Part shown: positions 7,910 through 16,972 of the stretch, one piece after another | Layout of the letters: each line of letters begins with the position of its first letter | How positions within the stretch are numbered: the stretch's first letter is position 1 | Translations under genes and position numbers: made by a program | Assembly: GCF_003797945.1 (NCBI RefSeq) | Contig: NZ_RKKU01000003.1 | Coordinates: 62,001 to 126,000, forward strand | Source: Pseudomonas neustonica | Lineage (GTDB): Bacteria > Pseudomonadota > Gammaproteobacteria > Pseudomonadales > Pseudomonadaceae | DNA length: 64,000 nucleotides | Direction of reading: 5' to 3' | Notes under the pieces: model-generated | Databases searched by the model: none | What the model was told of the DNA's origin: nothing | Seen by the model: only the letters and a program-made list of their open reading frames with translations

Positions 7910-9802
7910 CGGCCACACCCACAGCAGCATGGGTATGCTGACGGTAACGACCAGCAGCTCCAGCGGCAAACCGAGGCGCCAGTAATCTCCGAAGCGAAAG
8001 CCACCGGGACCGAGGATCAGGGTATTGTTCTGATGGCCAATAGGTGTCAGAAAGGCGCAGGAGGCGCCTATCGCCACGGCCATCAGAAAGCTGTCGGCAT
8101 TGACGTGTAACTGCCCGGCCACGCTCAAGGCGATGGGGCACATGACGGCGGCGGTAGCCGCGTTGTTCATGAAGTCGGATAGCGTCATGGTGACGATCAG
8201 GATTAACGCCAGGGCAATGATCGCATTGCCCTGAGCCAGATGTTCCAGCAGCGTTTTGGCCAGCAGGTCAGCAGCGCCGGTACTCGCCATGGCGGCGGCC
8301 AGCGGCATTAACGCAGCCAGCAATACGACAATCGGCCAATCCACTGCCTCGTAGATTCGGCGTAACGGAATGACGCGTGTCAGCATGTACCCCAGCACGC
8401 CGGCGATAAAAGCAACGGCTGCCGGGAGTATGCCAAAGGCGGCAAGACCGATGGCCCCCAGCATAATACTGATGGCGTATAGAGCCTTGCGGCGGTCAGG
8501 GATCAGAATGCTGCGTGCCGCCAACGGCACACAGCCATACTCACTGGCAAAGCCGGAGATGGCCTCTGGTGGTCCCTGCATCAGGAGTACGTCACCGGCT
8601 TCAATCGCGGTCCAGCGCAGGCGACGAATGGACCTGTGGCCCTGCCGCGATATCGCCAGCAAATTGATACCAAACCGGGTGCGTAGTTGAATGTCCGATG
8701 CGCTTCGACCCAGAATGTCTGCGCTGGGCTGAACGGCCAACTCGCGCAGGGTTATTTCATCGGACTGATCGGGTTTGCTGTTTTTTTCTTTGCTCGTCTC
8801 TTCGCTCGCGTCCGGATCTTCCTGCGGGCGGCTAGCATCGCTTACGTTGGCATCCTGCTCGGCGTGTTCGTCGCCATCTTCCGACTCGCTGTGTTTTTCT
8901 GTCGTACTGGTAGGTACCGCTTCTTCCAGTTTTAAGCCAAGGCGTGTCAACGAAGCGCCAAGTCCCTCTGGTTCTGCCTCAATAACCAGGATGTCACCGG
9001 CATGCAGTATTCGGCTGGGCATAGGGGCGGTGACGCGGAAGTCGTTGCGGACCATACCGACAATCTGGGCATCGCTCTCGTCCAGCAGTTTCTCCACTTC
9101 CGCGAGGGTCTTGCCGTCGGCCTTGCTGTCAGCGTCGATATGCACTTCGGTCAGATAGGTGCCGGTATCGAAACTTCCGACATCGGGTTGCGTGCGATGC
9201 GGCACCAGCCAGCGGCTGGTCAGCACGACAAAGACAATCCCTGCTGCCGCAACTGACAGGCCCACGGGAGTGAAATCAAACATGCCAAAGCTGCCCAGCT
9301 CCTGTTGCGCGCGAAAGCCCGCTACGATCAAGTTGGGTGGGGTGCCAATCAGCGTAGTCATGCCGCCGAGAATGGTGCCGAAGGCCAAGGGCATGAGCAC
9401 TTTGCCGGGTGGTAGCCCTTCGCGCGCAGCGAGTTGCAGGGCCAGTGGCATCAATAGCGCCATGGCACCTACGTTATTCATGAAGGCGGAGAGGAAAGCG
9501 CCAAGCAGAGTCAGCACTATCAGGCTGAGCAAGGCGCCGCCGCGCTTGGGCAGGACGCGCTGCGCCAGCGCCTCAACAGCGCCGGTGGTCTGCAAGCCTT
9601 TGCTGAGAATCAACACTGCTGCCACGGTGATGACTGCAGGATGGCCGAAGCCGACAAAGGCGTCAGCCGCTGGCGTCAACCCGCTTACTACGCAGGCCAT
9701 CAGCGCGGCCAGGGCGACCACATCGTGTCGCCAGCGCCCCCAGAGGAACAGGGCAATAGTACAACCCAGAATCAACAGAATCAGTTGCTGACTGGCATCC
9801 AT
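7904..9802 (-). CDS. SLC13/DASS-type anion permease with two RCK-C (TrkA-C) domains
   Basis: Inner-membrane transporter of about 11-12 segments in two repeats (residues about 1-200 and 430-632) flanking a cytoplasmic block. Each half has the family hairpin signature (IGTPPNLIVAGFR; TPIGHQNNTLILGPGG). The central block holds two RCK-C domains (about 215-300 and 355-435). Unusually, they are separated by about 50 residues that are almost all Glu, Asp, Ser, Lys and Gln. The substrate could be sulfate, a dicarboxylate or another anion, and sequence does not decide. It converges on the rubredoxin gene with a six-base overlap. Confidence 0.85.
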   Translation of the reverse strand: MDASQQLILLILGCTIALFLWGRWRHDVVALAALMACVVSGLTPAADAFVGFGHPAVITVAAVLILSKGLQTTGAVEALAQRVLPKRGGALLSLIVLTLLGAFLSAFMNNVGAMALLMPLALQLAAREGLPPGKVLMPLAFGTILGGMTTLIGTPPNLIVAGFRAQQELGSFGMFDFTPVGLSVAAAGIVFVVLTSRWLVPHRTQPDVGSFDTGTYLTEVHIDADSKADGKTLAEVEKLLDESDAQIVGMVRNDFRVTAPMPSRILHAGDILVIEAEPEGLGASLTRLGLKLEEAVPTSTTEKHSESEDGDEHAEQDANVSDASRPQEDPDASEETSKEKNSKPDQSDEITLRELAVQPSADILGRSASDIQLRTRFGINLLAISRQGHRSIRRLRWTAIEAGDVLLMQGPPEAISGFASEYGCVPLAARSILIPDRRKALYAISIMLGAIGLAAFGILPAAVAFIAGVLGYMLTRVIPLRRIYEAVDWPIVVLLAALMPLAAAMASTGAADLLAKTLLEHLAQGNAIIALALILIVTMTLSDFMNNAATAAVMCPIALSVAGQLHVNADSFLMAVAIGASCAFLTPIGHQNNTLILGPGGFRFGDYWRLGLPLELLVVTVSIPMLLWVWPL

Positions 9803-9853
9803 GAACAGCCCTCGTTTCGGCCCGGTTACGCTGAAGGTGCGTTGCGTGTGCGC

Positions 9854-11236
9854 TTACGACAGTAAGCGAACTTTAAAGCGACGGCCTTTGATCTTGCCTT
9901 CACTCAGTCGAGCTAACGCTTTTTTGGCCTGATCCCGGCGAATAGCGACCAATGCTTGATAGTCGCTGATGCTGATTTTGCCAATAGCATCGCTCGCTAA
10001 TCCGGCTTCACCGGTCAGCGCCCCCAACAAGTCGCCGGGACGCAGCTTGTCCTTGCGACCGCCTGCGATAGCCAGTGTAAGCATTGGTGCTACCAGGGGT
10101 TCGGTGAGTGTGGTCGGCAAGCTATCCAGCTCCTGCCAGTCCAGGGGCTCTTTACTATTGTCTTCGATTGCGCGCGCGCGCTTTAGCTCACGTGGTGCGA
10201 CCAGACTGAGTGCCAGGCCTGACTGCCCGGCACGACCACTGCGGCCGATGCGATGAGTATGCGCCGAAGGATCGCCAGAAAGTTCAACGTTGATGACCGC
10301 TTCCACGCCTTCAATATCGATACCGCGCGCAGCGACATCGGTGGCGGTCAGGACACTGCAGCTTTGGTTGGCAAATAGTGCCAGCACCTGATCTCGATCA
10401 CGTTGCTCCATATCGCCGTGAATGGCCTGCGCACTGATGCTGTTGGCATTCAGGAAGTCTGCCAGCTCCTGGCACTGCTGGCGCGTGTGGCAGAAGGCGA
10501 TGCATGGCTGCGGACGATTGGCCGCCAGCAGTCGCAAAACGGCGTCAAAGCGTTGAGCGTCTTCGATTTCGTAGAAACGCTGGGTTATGGGGTTGCTCGG
10601 GCTCGCGTCATTGATGGTGACTTGTTTGGGGTTGCGCATGAAGTCACTGGCCAAGGATTTCAGCCCTGCCGGGTAGGTCGCGGAGAACATCAGCGTCTGC
10701 CGCCGCTTGGGCGTGTGGCCGATAATCTCGCGTATGGGATCGACGAAGCCCATATCGAGCATGCGATCAGCTTCGTCCAGTACCAGGCAGTTAAGGCTAT
10801 CGAGCTTGAGGGTGCCGCGGGCCAGGTGGTCCTGGATGCGCCCTGGGGTCCCAACGATAACGTGCGCACCTTGTTCCAGAGAGGCCGCTTGCGGCCCAAA
10901 GGGCGTGCCACCACAGAGCGTGATGATCTTGATATTGGGCAGTCCCCGAGCGAGGTTGCGCAGCGCTGTGGCGGTTTGCGTTGCCAGTTCACGGGTTGGG
11001 CTCAGCACCAGTGCCTGGCAACCAAAGAACTGAGGATTCAGCGGTGTAAGCAGCCCAATACCGAATGCAGCGGTCTTGCCACTGCCGGTGCGTGATTGGG
11101 CTAACAGGTCATCACCCTGCAGAATCAGCGGCAGCGCTTCTGCTTGAATCGGCGTCATGCTCGCATAGCCCATTTGTTGCAGGGTTTCGAGCATGGCCTG
11201 AGGAAGTGTTAGCGAGTCGAAGGAAGTCTGGGTCAC
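9854..11236 (-). CDS. dbpA: ATP-dependent 23S rRNA DEAD-box helicase
   Basis: Helicase that assists late assembly of the large ribosomal subunit. Motifs in order: Q motif (MTPIQAEALP), SRTGSGKT, PTRELA, VLDEADRML, SAT, HRIGRSGRAG. The C-terminal 75 residues (LRPGDLLGALTGEAGLASDAIGKI) are the DbpA RNA-binding domain that recognises the peptidyl-transferase hairpin. I place the start at the GTG (11236) that aligns with the family start VTQTSFDSL; a TTG at 11254 would add six residues, and neither has a clear ribosome site. It stands alone between the transporter and a diguanylate cyclase on the same strand. Confidence 0.93.
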   Translation of the reverse strand: MTQTSFDSLTLPQAMLETLQQMGYASMTPIQAEALPLILQGDDLLAQSRTGSGKTAAFGIGLLTPLNPQFFGCQALVLSPTRELATQTATALRNLARGLPNIKIITLCGGTPFGPQAASLEQGAHVIVGTPGRIQDHLARGTLKLDSLNCLVLDEADRMLDMGFVDPIREIIGHTPKRRQTLMFSATYPAGLKSLASDFMRNPKQVTINDASPSNPITQRFYEIEDAQRFDAVLRLLAANRPQPCIAFCHTRQQCQELADFLNANSISAQAIHGDMEQRDRDQVLALFANQSCSVLTATDVAARGIDIEGVEAVINVELSGDPSAHTHRIGRSGRAGQSGLALSLVAPRELKRARAIEDNSKEPLDWQELDSLPTTLTEPLVAPMLTLAIAGGRKDKLRPGDLLGALTGEAGLASDAIGKISISDYQALVAIRRDQAKKALARLSEGKIKGRRFKVRLLS

Positions 11237-11354
11237 GGGGCAAGCCTGGCGCAAAGAAAGGGCCTGCAGTGTATCAGATCGCAGCTCTCTACTAGCAGCA
11301 GGTCAGCGCTTGGCGGGCCTGGCAATCAAGTCGGATGGAGAGAGAGCTCGCCGT

Positions 11355-12308
11355 TTATTGCCATACAGTCGTGCGGTTTCGCCCCTCTGCTTTGGAGCGA
11401 TAGAGCGCTTTGTCTGCGCGCTCGATCAGATCCTGATACTTTTCAATATCGGGCGTTATTCCCGCAACGCCGACGCTGACAGTGAACTTCAGCGGTGTGC
11501 CCTGATGCTCAATCTGTTGCCGCTCAATACTCTCCCTGAGACGCTCGGCAAACTGCTCGGCACCTTCCAGCGAGGTATCCGGCAGCAGTATGGCAAACTC
11601 TTCACCACCGTAGCGCCCGCAGAAGTCGGTCTCTCTGGCCAACTGTTCGGTCAGTCTTGCTGCTGTGCGGATGACTTCGTCGCCAGCCTGGTGGCCAAAG
11701 CTATCATTGATTTTTTTGAACTGATCGATATCCATCATTACCAGGCTGACCTGATTGTCGTAGCGCTGGTAGCGAGCGAACTCGTGCTCAAGACAGCTTT
11801 CCCAGTAGCGGCGGTTGAGTAGCCCGGTTAAACCATCGCGCAGTGCCAATTCCTGCAGCTTGGTGTTGGCCGACTCCAGCTGACGCTTATTCACGGCAAC
11901 GCCGGTCACGTCATAGATAATCAGACATACGCGGTCGGTTTTGCCGGTAATGCTGCTCAGCGGCAGGATAGTAACGTTCTGGTACATCTCGTCGGCCAGC
12001 CCGGTGATGGGCTGGTAGCTTTTGAAACGAAACAGGTTGGGGCGCTGCTCCCAGATGGTAAAGGCACGGGTACCCAGCATCACCGAGGTTTCAACTTTCT
12101 GTGTGAACCAGGCCTGGTCAATTTCCGGGAATAGCTCGAACAGCGATTGCTGGTTTACCTTGTCCGAGCCGAAGCCGGAATGGTTCTCCATAAAGCTGTT
12201 CCATACTTCTATCTTGTAGTCGCGATCCATGACTACCAGGCCTACATCGATACTTTGCACAATATCGAGCAGCCAGTGAAGTTCATTGATGTCAAACTGA
12301 GCAGCCAT
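11355..12308 (-). CDS. PAS-domain diguanylate cyclase
   Basis: Soluble cyclic-di-GMP synthase. An N-terminal PAS domain (about 8-135) is followed by a short linker helix and a GGDEF domain (about 150-317). The active site GGEEF is at 234-238, and the RxxD inhibitory site RETD is at 225-228, exactly five residues before it, so product inhibition is expected. It starts 14 bases after the stop of the receiver-CheC gene, so the two are almost certainly one operon and probably one pathway. The C-terminus ends normally in ADKALYRSKAEGRNR. Confidence 0.93.
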   Translation of the reverse strand: MAAQFDINELHWLLDIVQSIDVGLVVMDRDYKIEVWNSFMENHSGFGSDKVNQQSLFELFPEIDQAWFTQKVETSVMLGTRAFTIWEQRPNLFRFKSYQPITGLADEMYQNVTILPLSSITGKTDRVCLIIYDVTGVAVNKRQLESANTKLQELALRDGLTGLLNRRYWESCLEHEFARYQRYDNQVSLVMMDIDQFKKINDSFGHQAGDEVIRTAARLTEQLARETDFCGRYGGEEFAILLPDTSLEGAEQFAERLRESIERQQIEHQGTPLKFTVSVGVAGITPDIEKYQDLIERADKALYRSKAEGRNRTTVWQ

Positions 12309-12322
12309 GCACCTTGCCTTTT

Positions 12323-13327
12323 TCAGTTGATCATAAAGTCTAGAGTTTCCCGCAGCCGAGGCACGGAATCTTCGGTGAACAGCAGCAACAGGTCGAAATG
12401 AATCTCCAGGTCTTCCAACCCGTAGCTGATCTCTACAGCCAGGGTGCGCTTCCAGCGACGCTGATTAATGCGTATCAAATCTTCAATGGGGCAATGTTGC
12501 CCAAGCACCATTGGGTGGCCCTGTGAAAGGGAAATATTGAGCTGTTCAGACAGGCCGTTGAGGCAGGCTCCAATGATGATGCTGGCTAGATCGAGCAGCA
12601 TCTCAAGCTGAGCGCTCTCATCTTCCCGCGTGTTCAGGAGGTGTGCAACGTCGCCGATCTCTGAATCATGAAATATCAGCAATGCCTCGCCGGCCACCCC
12701 GGCGCCAATAAAGCCCTGACAGATCGCAGAAAGGCGCTGACCGCGCTGTGCGTCGGCTAACGCCATATGCAGCTCGCCGACTTCCAGGATGTTGACGTTG
12801 GGAATAGGTAACTTGATAAAAATACCGAGTACCCGGCCCAACAGCTCTGCGGCGCGGCCCATCGCGACGTTCGAGACCTCGCGAAAGGCATCTCGGAAAG
12901 ACACGGTAGGCAGATGCAGATCGCTTTCTCTGCTCTCTGCAGGTGCCTCTGTCAAAGGGATCTCAACACCGAGCGAATTTAGGGCTTCGGCAAGTTGTAA
13001 TGGATCGGCCGGCTTTTTCAGGAACGCCTTGGCTCCCAGTGCCTTTGCCCGCCGTACGGCTTCTTCCTGCACATCGCCGGATACAACGATGACGTCCGGT
13101 GTCAGCGCCTCTTCGCGCAGCGCCGCAAGGACGCCGAAGCCATCCAGCTCAGGCATCGTCAGATCCAGGAGTACTACCTGCCCAGCTCCGGCACGAATGG
13201 CTGCAAGTCCCTCAAGGCCATTTGTAGCTTGCGTGATCCGGAATGGCCAATTTGCTGGCAGCGCCCGAATCAGCTGCTTGCGAGCCATATTGGAGTCGTC
13301 ACATACCAGCAGGGAAATTGCGGTCAC
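12323..13327 (-). CDS. Receiver domain fused to a CheC-type phosphatase domain
   Basis: 334 residues. Residues 1-120 form a CheY-like receiver with acidic pair Asp10/Asp11, phosphoacceptor Asp55, Ser83 and Lys104/105. Residues about 143-334 form a CheC/CheX-like fold. Its first half keeps the CheY-phosphate phosphatase pattern (D/S)xxxExxN-x22-P as Asp146, Glu150, Asn153 and Pro176. The equivalent segment in the second half (near DLASIIIGACLNGL) has lost Glu and Asn, so one active site is predicted. It is the first gene of an operon with the PAS-diguanylate cyclase. It may dephosphorylate itself or a partner receiver; no chemotaxis genes are nearby. Confidence 0.85.
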   Translation of the reverse strand: MTAISLLVCDDSNMARKQLIRALPANWPFRITQATNGLEGLAAIRAGAGQVVLLDLTMPELDGFGVLAALREEALTPDVIVVSGDVQEEAVRRAKALGAKAFLKKPADPLQLAEALNSLGVEIPLTEAPAESRESDLHLPTVSFRDAFREVSNVAMGRAAELLGRVLGIFIKLPIPNVNILEVGELHMALADAQRGQRLSAICQGFIGAGVAGEALLIFHDSEIGDVAHLLNTREDESAQLEMLLDLASIIIGACLNGLSEQLNISLSQGHPMVLGQHCPIEDLIRINQRRWKRTLAVEISYGLEDLEIHFDLLLLFTEDSVPRLRETLDFMIN

Positions 13328-13572
13328 TTTGAGATCCTTGGCACTATTGTCGGTTATCGCTGCTACTATCTAGTCTCTGGGCAGATGGCCATCACCTGAT
13401 TTGTGTTGCAGCATGACAACATCTTGGCCCATTGAGAAGCGATTGAGGTAAAAGTTAGCGTTTTTTTGATCATTATTCGCACTACTTCCGGTTATGTGGA
13501 TACTATTGTCCTCTCCTTTGTTCTGAAGTCTGTTGCCTCGCTCCAAGAAAAGAGTATTTCAAGAGGAAAAGA

Positions 13573-14622
13573 ATGGCCGAGCAACTTGAGCAAGATCAAA
13601 GCCATCGCCGCTCCGTGTTGCGCGCGCTGTTGTGGCTTACGCTCCTCTTTGGTTTTACCTTTGCAGGTTTAAATATCTATCGAGGGCTATATCTTTTGGC
13701 TGCCATTGAGGTGGCCTATGCTTTATTCAGCTTCAGTTTGTTGCCCATCATTCCCAAGACAAAGCATCTTGATGCTTGGACAATCGCGTTTCTGGTTCCT
13801 TTTTTCTGCATCATGGTGTTCGCTTTGGTGCTGCCCAATACGTCCTTCACCGTCTTTGCCTGGATTCAGACTATCCCCATTATTTCTTACCTGCTATTGG
13901 GGCAGCGCGGTGGGCTGTGGATGTCATGCATCTTTATTTCAGCCGCGATTGTTGCCTTCAACGTGCGCTATATAACGGGTGAAAATGCGATGAATGCGCT
14001 CATTGTTACCAACCTGGCGTTCAGCAGTTTGGCCGTTATGCTTTTTTCGCATATTTATGAGCGTAGTCGAACGCGTAATGAAGCCCGGTTGATTGAGCTT
14101 GCCGGTACCGACAGTTTGACCGGCATTGCCAATCGGATGCGTATGGGTGAGGAATTCACTCGCTTACGCAGCCAGGCCGAGCGCAGCGCAATGGCGTTGT
14201 CTCTGGTGGTGCTGGACGTCGACAAGTTCAAGCACGTCAATGATCAATATGGACACGAGACAGGTGACAGGGCGTTGCAGCATATTGCGGGCAAACTCTC
14301 AGAGCGTTTGCGCGGTTCTGATATGGTCTGTCGATTGGGTGGCGAAGAGTTCGCTCTTTTGTTGCTGGGCGCGGATCATCAGCAGGCGGCAAAGTTGGCT
14401 GATCATTTGCGTCAGCAGGTCTTTGCAACGCCGTTGAAGTTGAACGGTACCGAGCTGCAGATCAGTTTCAGCGGGGGGGTCGCCACCTTGTCAGATGATG
14501 GCGATGACCTCAGTACGTTGTTGAAAGTGGCTGACCAACGCATGTACGAGGCCAAGAGCTCCGGGCGTAACCGGATCGTTTCTGCGCATAACCCTGTTCC
14601 AGAATCCTTGGTCAGCAGCTGA
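13573..14622 (+). CDS. Membrane-anchored diguanylate cyclase
   Basis: Residues about 15-160 contain six hydrophobic segments with little soluble loop. A helical linker (RSRTRNEARLIEL) joins them to a GGDEF domain. The active site GGEEF is at 256-260, with inhibitory site RGSD at 247-250. The ATG has an aagagga site about 6 bases upstream. It is divergent from the receiver-CheC operon across 245 bases that must hold both promoters. The N-terminal membrane domain probably senses a membrane or redox signal, but I do not recognise a named sensor family. Confidence 0.92.
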   Translation: MAEQLEQDQSHRRSVLRALLWLTLLFGFTFAGLNIYRGLYLLAAIEVAYALFSFSLLPIIPKTKHLDAWTIAFLVPFFCIMVFALVLPNTSFTVFAWIQTIPIISYLLLGQRGGLWMSCIFISAAIVAFNVRYITGENAMNALIVTNLAFSSLAVMLFSHIYERSRTRNEARLIELAGTDSLTGIANRMRMGEEFTRLRSQAERSAMALSLVVLDVDKFKHVNDQYGHETGDRALQHIAGKLSERLRGSDMVCRLGGEEFALLLLGADHQQAAKLADHLRQQVFATPLKLNGTELQISFSGGVATLSDDGDDLSTLLKVADQRMYEAKSSGRNRIVSAHNPVPESLVSS

Positions 14623-14716
14623 TCATCGGCTTTCGTTGTGTTTGGTTCTCGGCGTTTCTCTCTTATCTCCAGCTACACTGGTAACTGAAGGTCTGATTAG
14701 TCAGGAGGGCAGAGCC

Positions 14717-15841
14717 ATGCAGATTGGCGTTCCAAAAGAGATCAAGAATCACGAGTACCGCGTGGGTCTGACGCCGCAGTCGGTACGCGAACTGGTACGG
14801 CAGGGGCACCAGGTGTTCATCGAGTATGACGCGGGCACGGCCATCGGCTACAACGACGCTCTTTACCGTCAGGCGGGAGCCGAGCTGGTATCAGTTGATG
14901 ACCTGTTTTCGCAGGCTGACTTGCTGGTTAAGGTCAAGGAGCCACAAGCCGAGGAGCGCGCCCGGTTGCGGCCGGGACAGGTGTTGTTTACTTATCTGCA
15001 TTTGGCGCCGGATCGCGTTCAGACTGAGGAGCTGCTGGCCAGCGGCGCTATCTGTATTGCCTATGAAACGGTGACCGATGCGCACGGGCGGTTACCGTTG
15101 TTGGCACCCATGTCAGAGGTGGCCGGGCGTATGGCTATTCAAGCTGGCGCTGGCTGCCTGGAGAAAGCGAGAGGCGGTCGCGGCGTACTGCTGGGTGGGG
15201 TGCCGGGTGTGCCGCGTGGCAAGGTAGTTATTCTTGGCGGCGGTGTGGTGGGGAGTAATGCCTTGGCCATGGCTGTTGGCCTGGGTGCAGATGTCACTGT
15301 GCTGGATAAGAATCCGGACGCCTTGCGACGTCTGGATGCCCTGTATGGCAACCGCATCAACACCTTGTACTCAACGGGTGCGACGCTGGAGGAACAGTTG
15401 TTGGGTGCCGATCTGGTTATTGGCGCTGTGCTCATTCCTGGTGCGGCGGCGCCTAAACTCATCAGTGCAGAGTTGGTCGCACGCATGCAGCCTGGGGCTG
15501 TGCTGGTAGATGTGGCTATTGACCAGGGCGGTTGTGCGGAAACGTCCGCCCCCACGACCCATGATCAGCCGACGTATATCGTCGACGAAGTGGTGCATTA
15601 CTGCGTGGCAAATATGCCGGGCGCGTTAGCACGTACCTCGACCCAGGCGCTGAATAACGCAACCTTGCCTTTTGTGCTGGCGCTGGCCAACAAAGGCGTG
15701 AAGCGCGCACTGGCTGATGACGCGCATTTGGCCCATGGGTTGAATGTTAGCGGCGGTGCGCTGTGCAATGCGGAAGTCGCCGAAGCATTGGATATGCCGT
15801 GTCAGGTACTCAGTGAGGTGATTGCCGGGTTACCGGACTAA
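14717..15841 (+). CDS. ald: Alanine dehydrogenase
   Basis: NAD-dependent enzyme interconverting L-alanine and pyruvate plus ammonia. I start at the ATG at 14717 ([20 protein letters not shown]), which has an aggaggg site 7 bases upstream and gives 374 residues, the normal length; the reading frame extends further upstream without support. Marks are [10 protein letters not shown] with the substrate-binding lysine, TYLHLA, the NAD-binding fold ([13 protein letters not shown]), VDVAIDQGG and [10 protein letters not shown]. It stands alone and converges on the acyltransferase. No Lrp-type regulator is seen beside it. Confidence 0.96.
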   Translation: MQIGVPKEIKNHEYRVGLTPQSVRELVRQGHQVFIEYDAGTAIGYNDALYRQAGAELVSVDDLFSQADLLVKVKEPQAEERARLRPGQVLFTYLHLAPDRVQTEELLASGAICIAYETVTDAHGRLPLLAPMSEVAGRMAIQAGAGCLEKARGGRGVLLGGVPGVPRGKVVILGGGVVGSNALAMAVGLGADVTVLDKNPDALRRLDALYGNRINTLYSTGATLEEQLLGADLVIGAVLIPGAAAPKLISAELVARMQPGAVLVDVAIDQGGCAETSAPTTHDQPTYIVDEVVHYCVANMPGALARTSTQALNNATLPFVLALANKGVKRALADDAHLAHGLNVSGGALCNAEVAEALDMPCQVLSEVIAGLPD

Positions 15842-15867
15842 CTATATTGTTGCCCAGCTTTGCGCCG

Positions 15868-16758
15868 CTAAGCGTTTTCCTGGCGCAGCTCGGCAATGAG
15901 CTGGTCTTTTTCTGTCCAGAGCTGGCTGACCCACTGCTGGAAACGCGCGCGATACTCCGGGTCCAGACTGTAGTCACCCGCCACCAGTTCAGCGGGTAGC
16001 GCGCGGCCACGAATGTCGACGGTAATGCGCGATACTTGGCCGCTGACCAACCGCCAAAAGCCTGGCGGACGGTCACCCGGGTAAAGAATCGTGACGTCCA
16101 GCACTGAACTCATTTGCGCGCCGAGCGTGGCGACGACAAAGGCAATGCCACCCGCCTTGGGTTTGAGCAGATAGCGATAGGGCGATTGTTGTTGGCGATG
16201 TTTGGCCGGTGTGAAGCGTGTGCCCTCCAGATAATTGACGACCGTCACCGGTAGTTTCTGAAATTTCTCGCAGGCCCGGCGGGTAATCTCCAGATCCTTG
16301 CCTTGATCCTCCGGATGCTTCGCCAAATGGGCTTTGCTATAGCGCTTCATGAAGGGGTAGTCGAGCGCCCAGAAAGCCAGGCCCAGGAAGGGAACCCAGA
16401 TTAGCTCGCGCTTGAGGAAGAACTTGAAGTAGGGCGTTTTACGATTGAATGCGTTAACCAGCGCGGGGATATCGACCCAGGATTGATGATTGCTGATGAC
16501 CAGGTAGGATTGATCTGCTTTGAGTGGAGTATCGCAGCGCACATCCCATTTGGTCGGCAGCAGAAGGTGAAAAATACCCTTGTTGACCTCTGCCCAGGTT
16601 TCTGCGATCCACATGACGCCCTTGGAGCAATGGCGTCGCAGGTCAGTATTGGGAATAGCGACCTTGATGATACCCAGTATCAGCATCGGGCCGATACCAA
16701 TCAGGGTGTTCAGCAGAATCAACAGGCAGGTCAGCAAACCCGTCAACCAATGGGGCAT
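15868..16758 (-). CDS. 1-acyl-glycerol-3-phosphate acyltransferase family protein (YihG-like)
   Basis: Membrane-associated PlsC-family acyltransferase, probably acting on lysophospholipid. An N-terminal hydrophobic segment (WLTGLLTCLLILLNTLIGIG) anchors it. The catalytic HxxxxD motif is NHQSWVD and the substrate motif is NYLEGTRFTPAK. I use the ATG at 16758 (aaggga ribosome site), giving 296 residues, instead of the upstream in-frame ATG. It is divergent from the Lnt-like gene, so two envelope acylation genes sit back to back. Confidence 0.9.
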   Translation of the reverse strand: MPHWLTGLLTCLLILLNTLIGIGPMLILGIIKVAIPNTDLRRHCSKGVMWIAETWAEVNKGIFHLLLPTKWDVRCDTPLKADQSYLVISNHQSWVDIPALVNAFNRKTPYFKFFLKRELIWVPFLGLAFWALDYPFMKRYSKAHLAKHPEDQGKDLEITRRACEKFQKLPVTVVNYLEGTRFTPAKHRQQQSPYRYLLKPKAGGIAFVVATLGAQMSSVLDVTILYPGDRPPGFWRLVSGQVSRITVDIRGRALPAELVAGDYSLDPEYRARFQQWVSQLWTEKDQLIAELRQENA

Positions 16759-16972
16759 GGGTAAGTATCCCTTTTCGAGCAAAGGAACAAGAATACCGGG
16801 TTTCGCTCGTGCCACGCCAGCCTGCTCTTGGCGGTTAACTCACCCTAACGGGTGATGTTGCGTTGGCGGTGGCGCTTCTATTGTCATGGCATCGCTATAA
16901 CCGACAGATCCTGAGGCTTGGCAGCAAGGTGCCAAGCTGGTGGGGCACCGCTGAATAATAACAAGAGGTTAC

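Noticed and set aside
9159-9791. 210-residue plus-strand frame opposite the SLC13 gene
   Set aside because: Low-complexity Ser/Thr/Arg/Pro composition from the reverse of membrane segments; no supporting motif.
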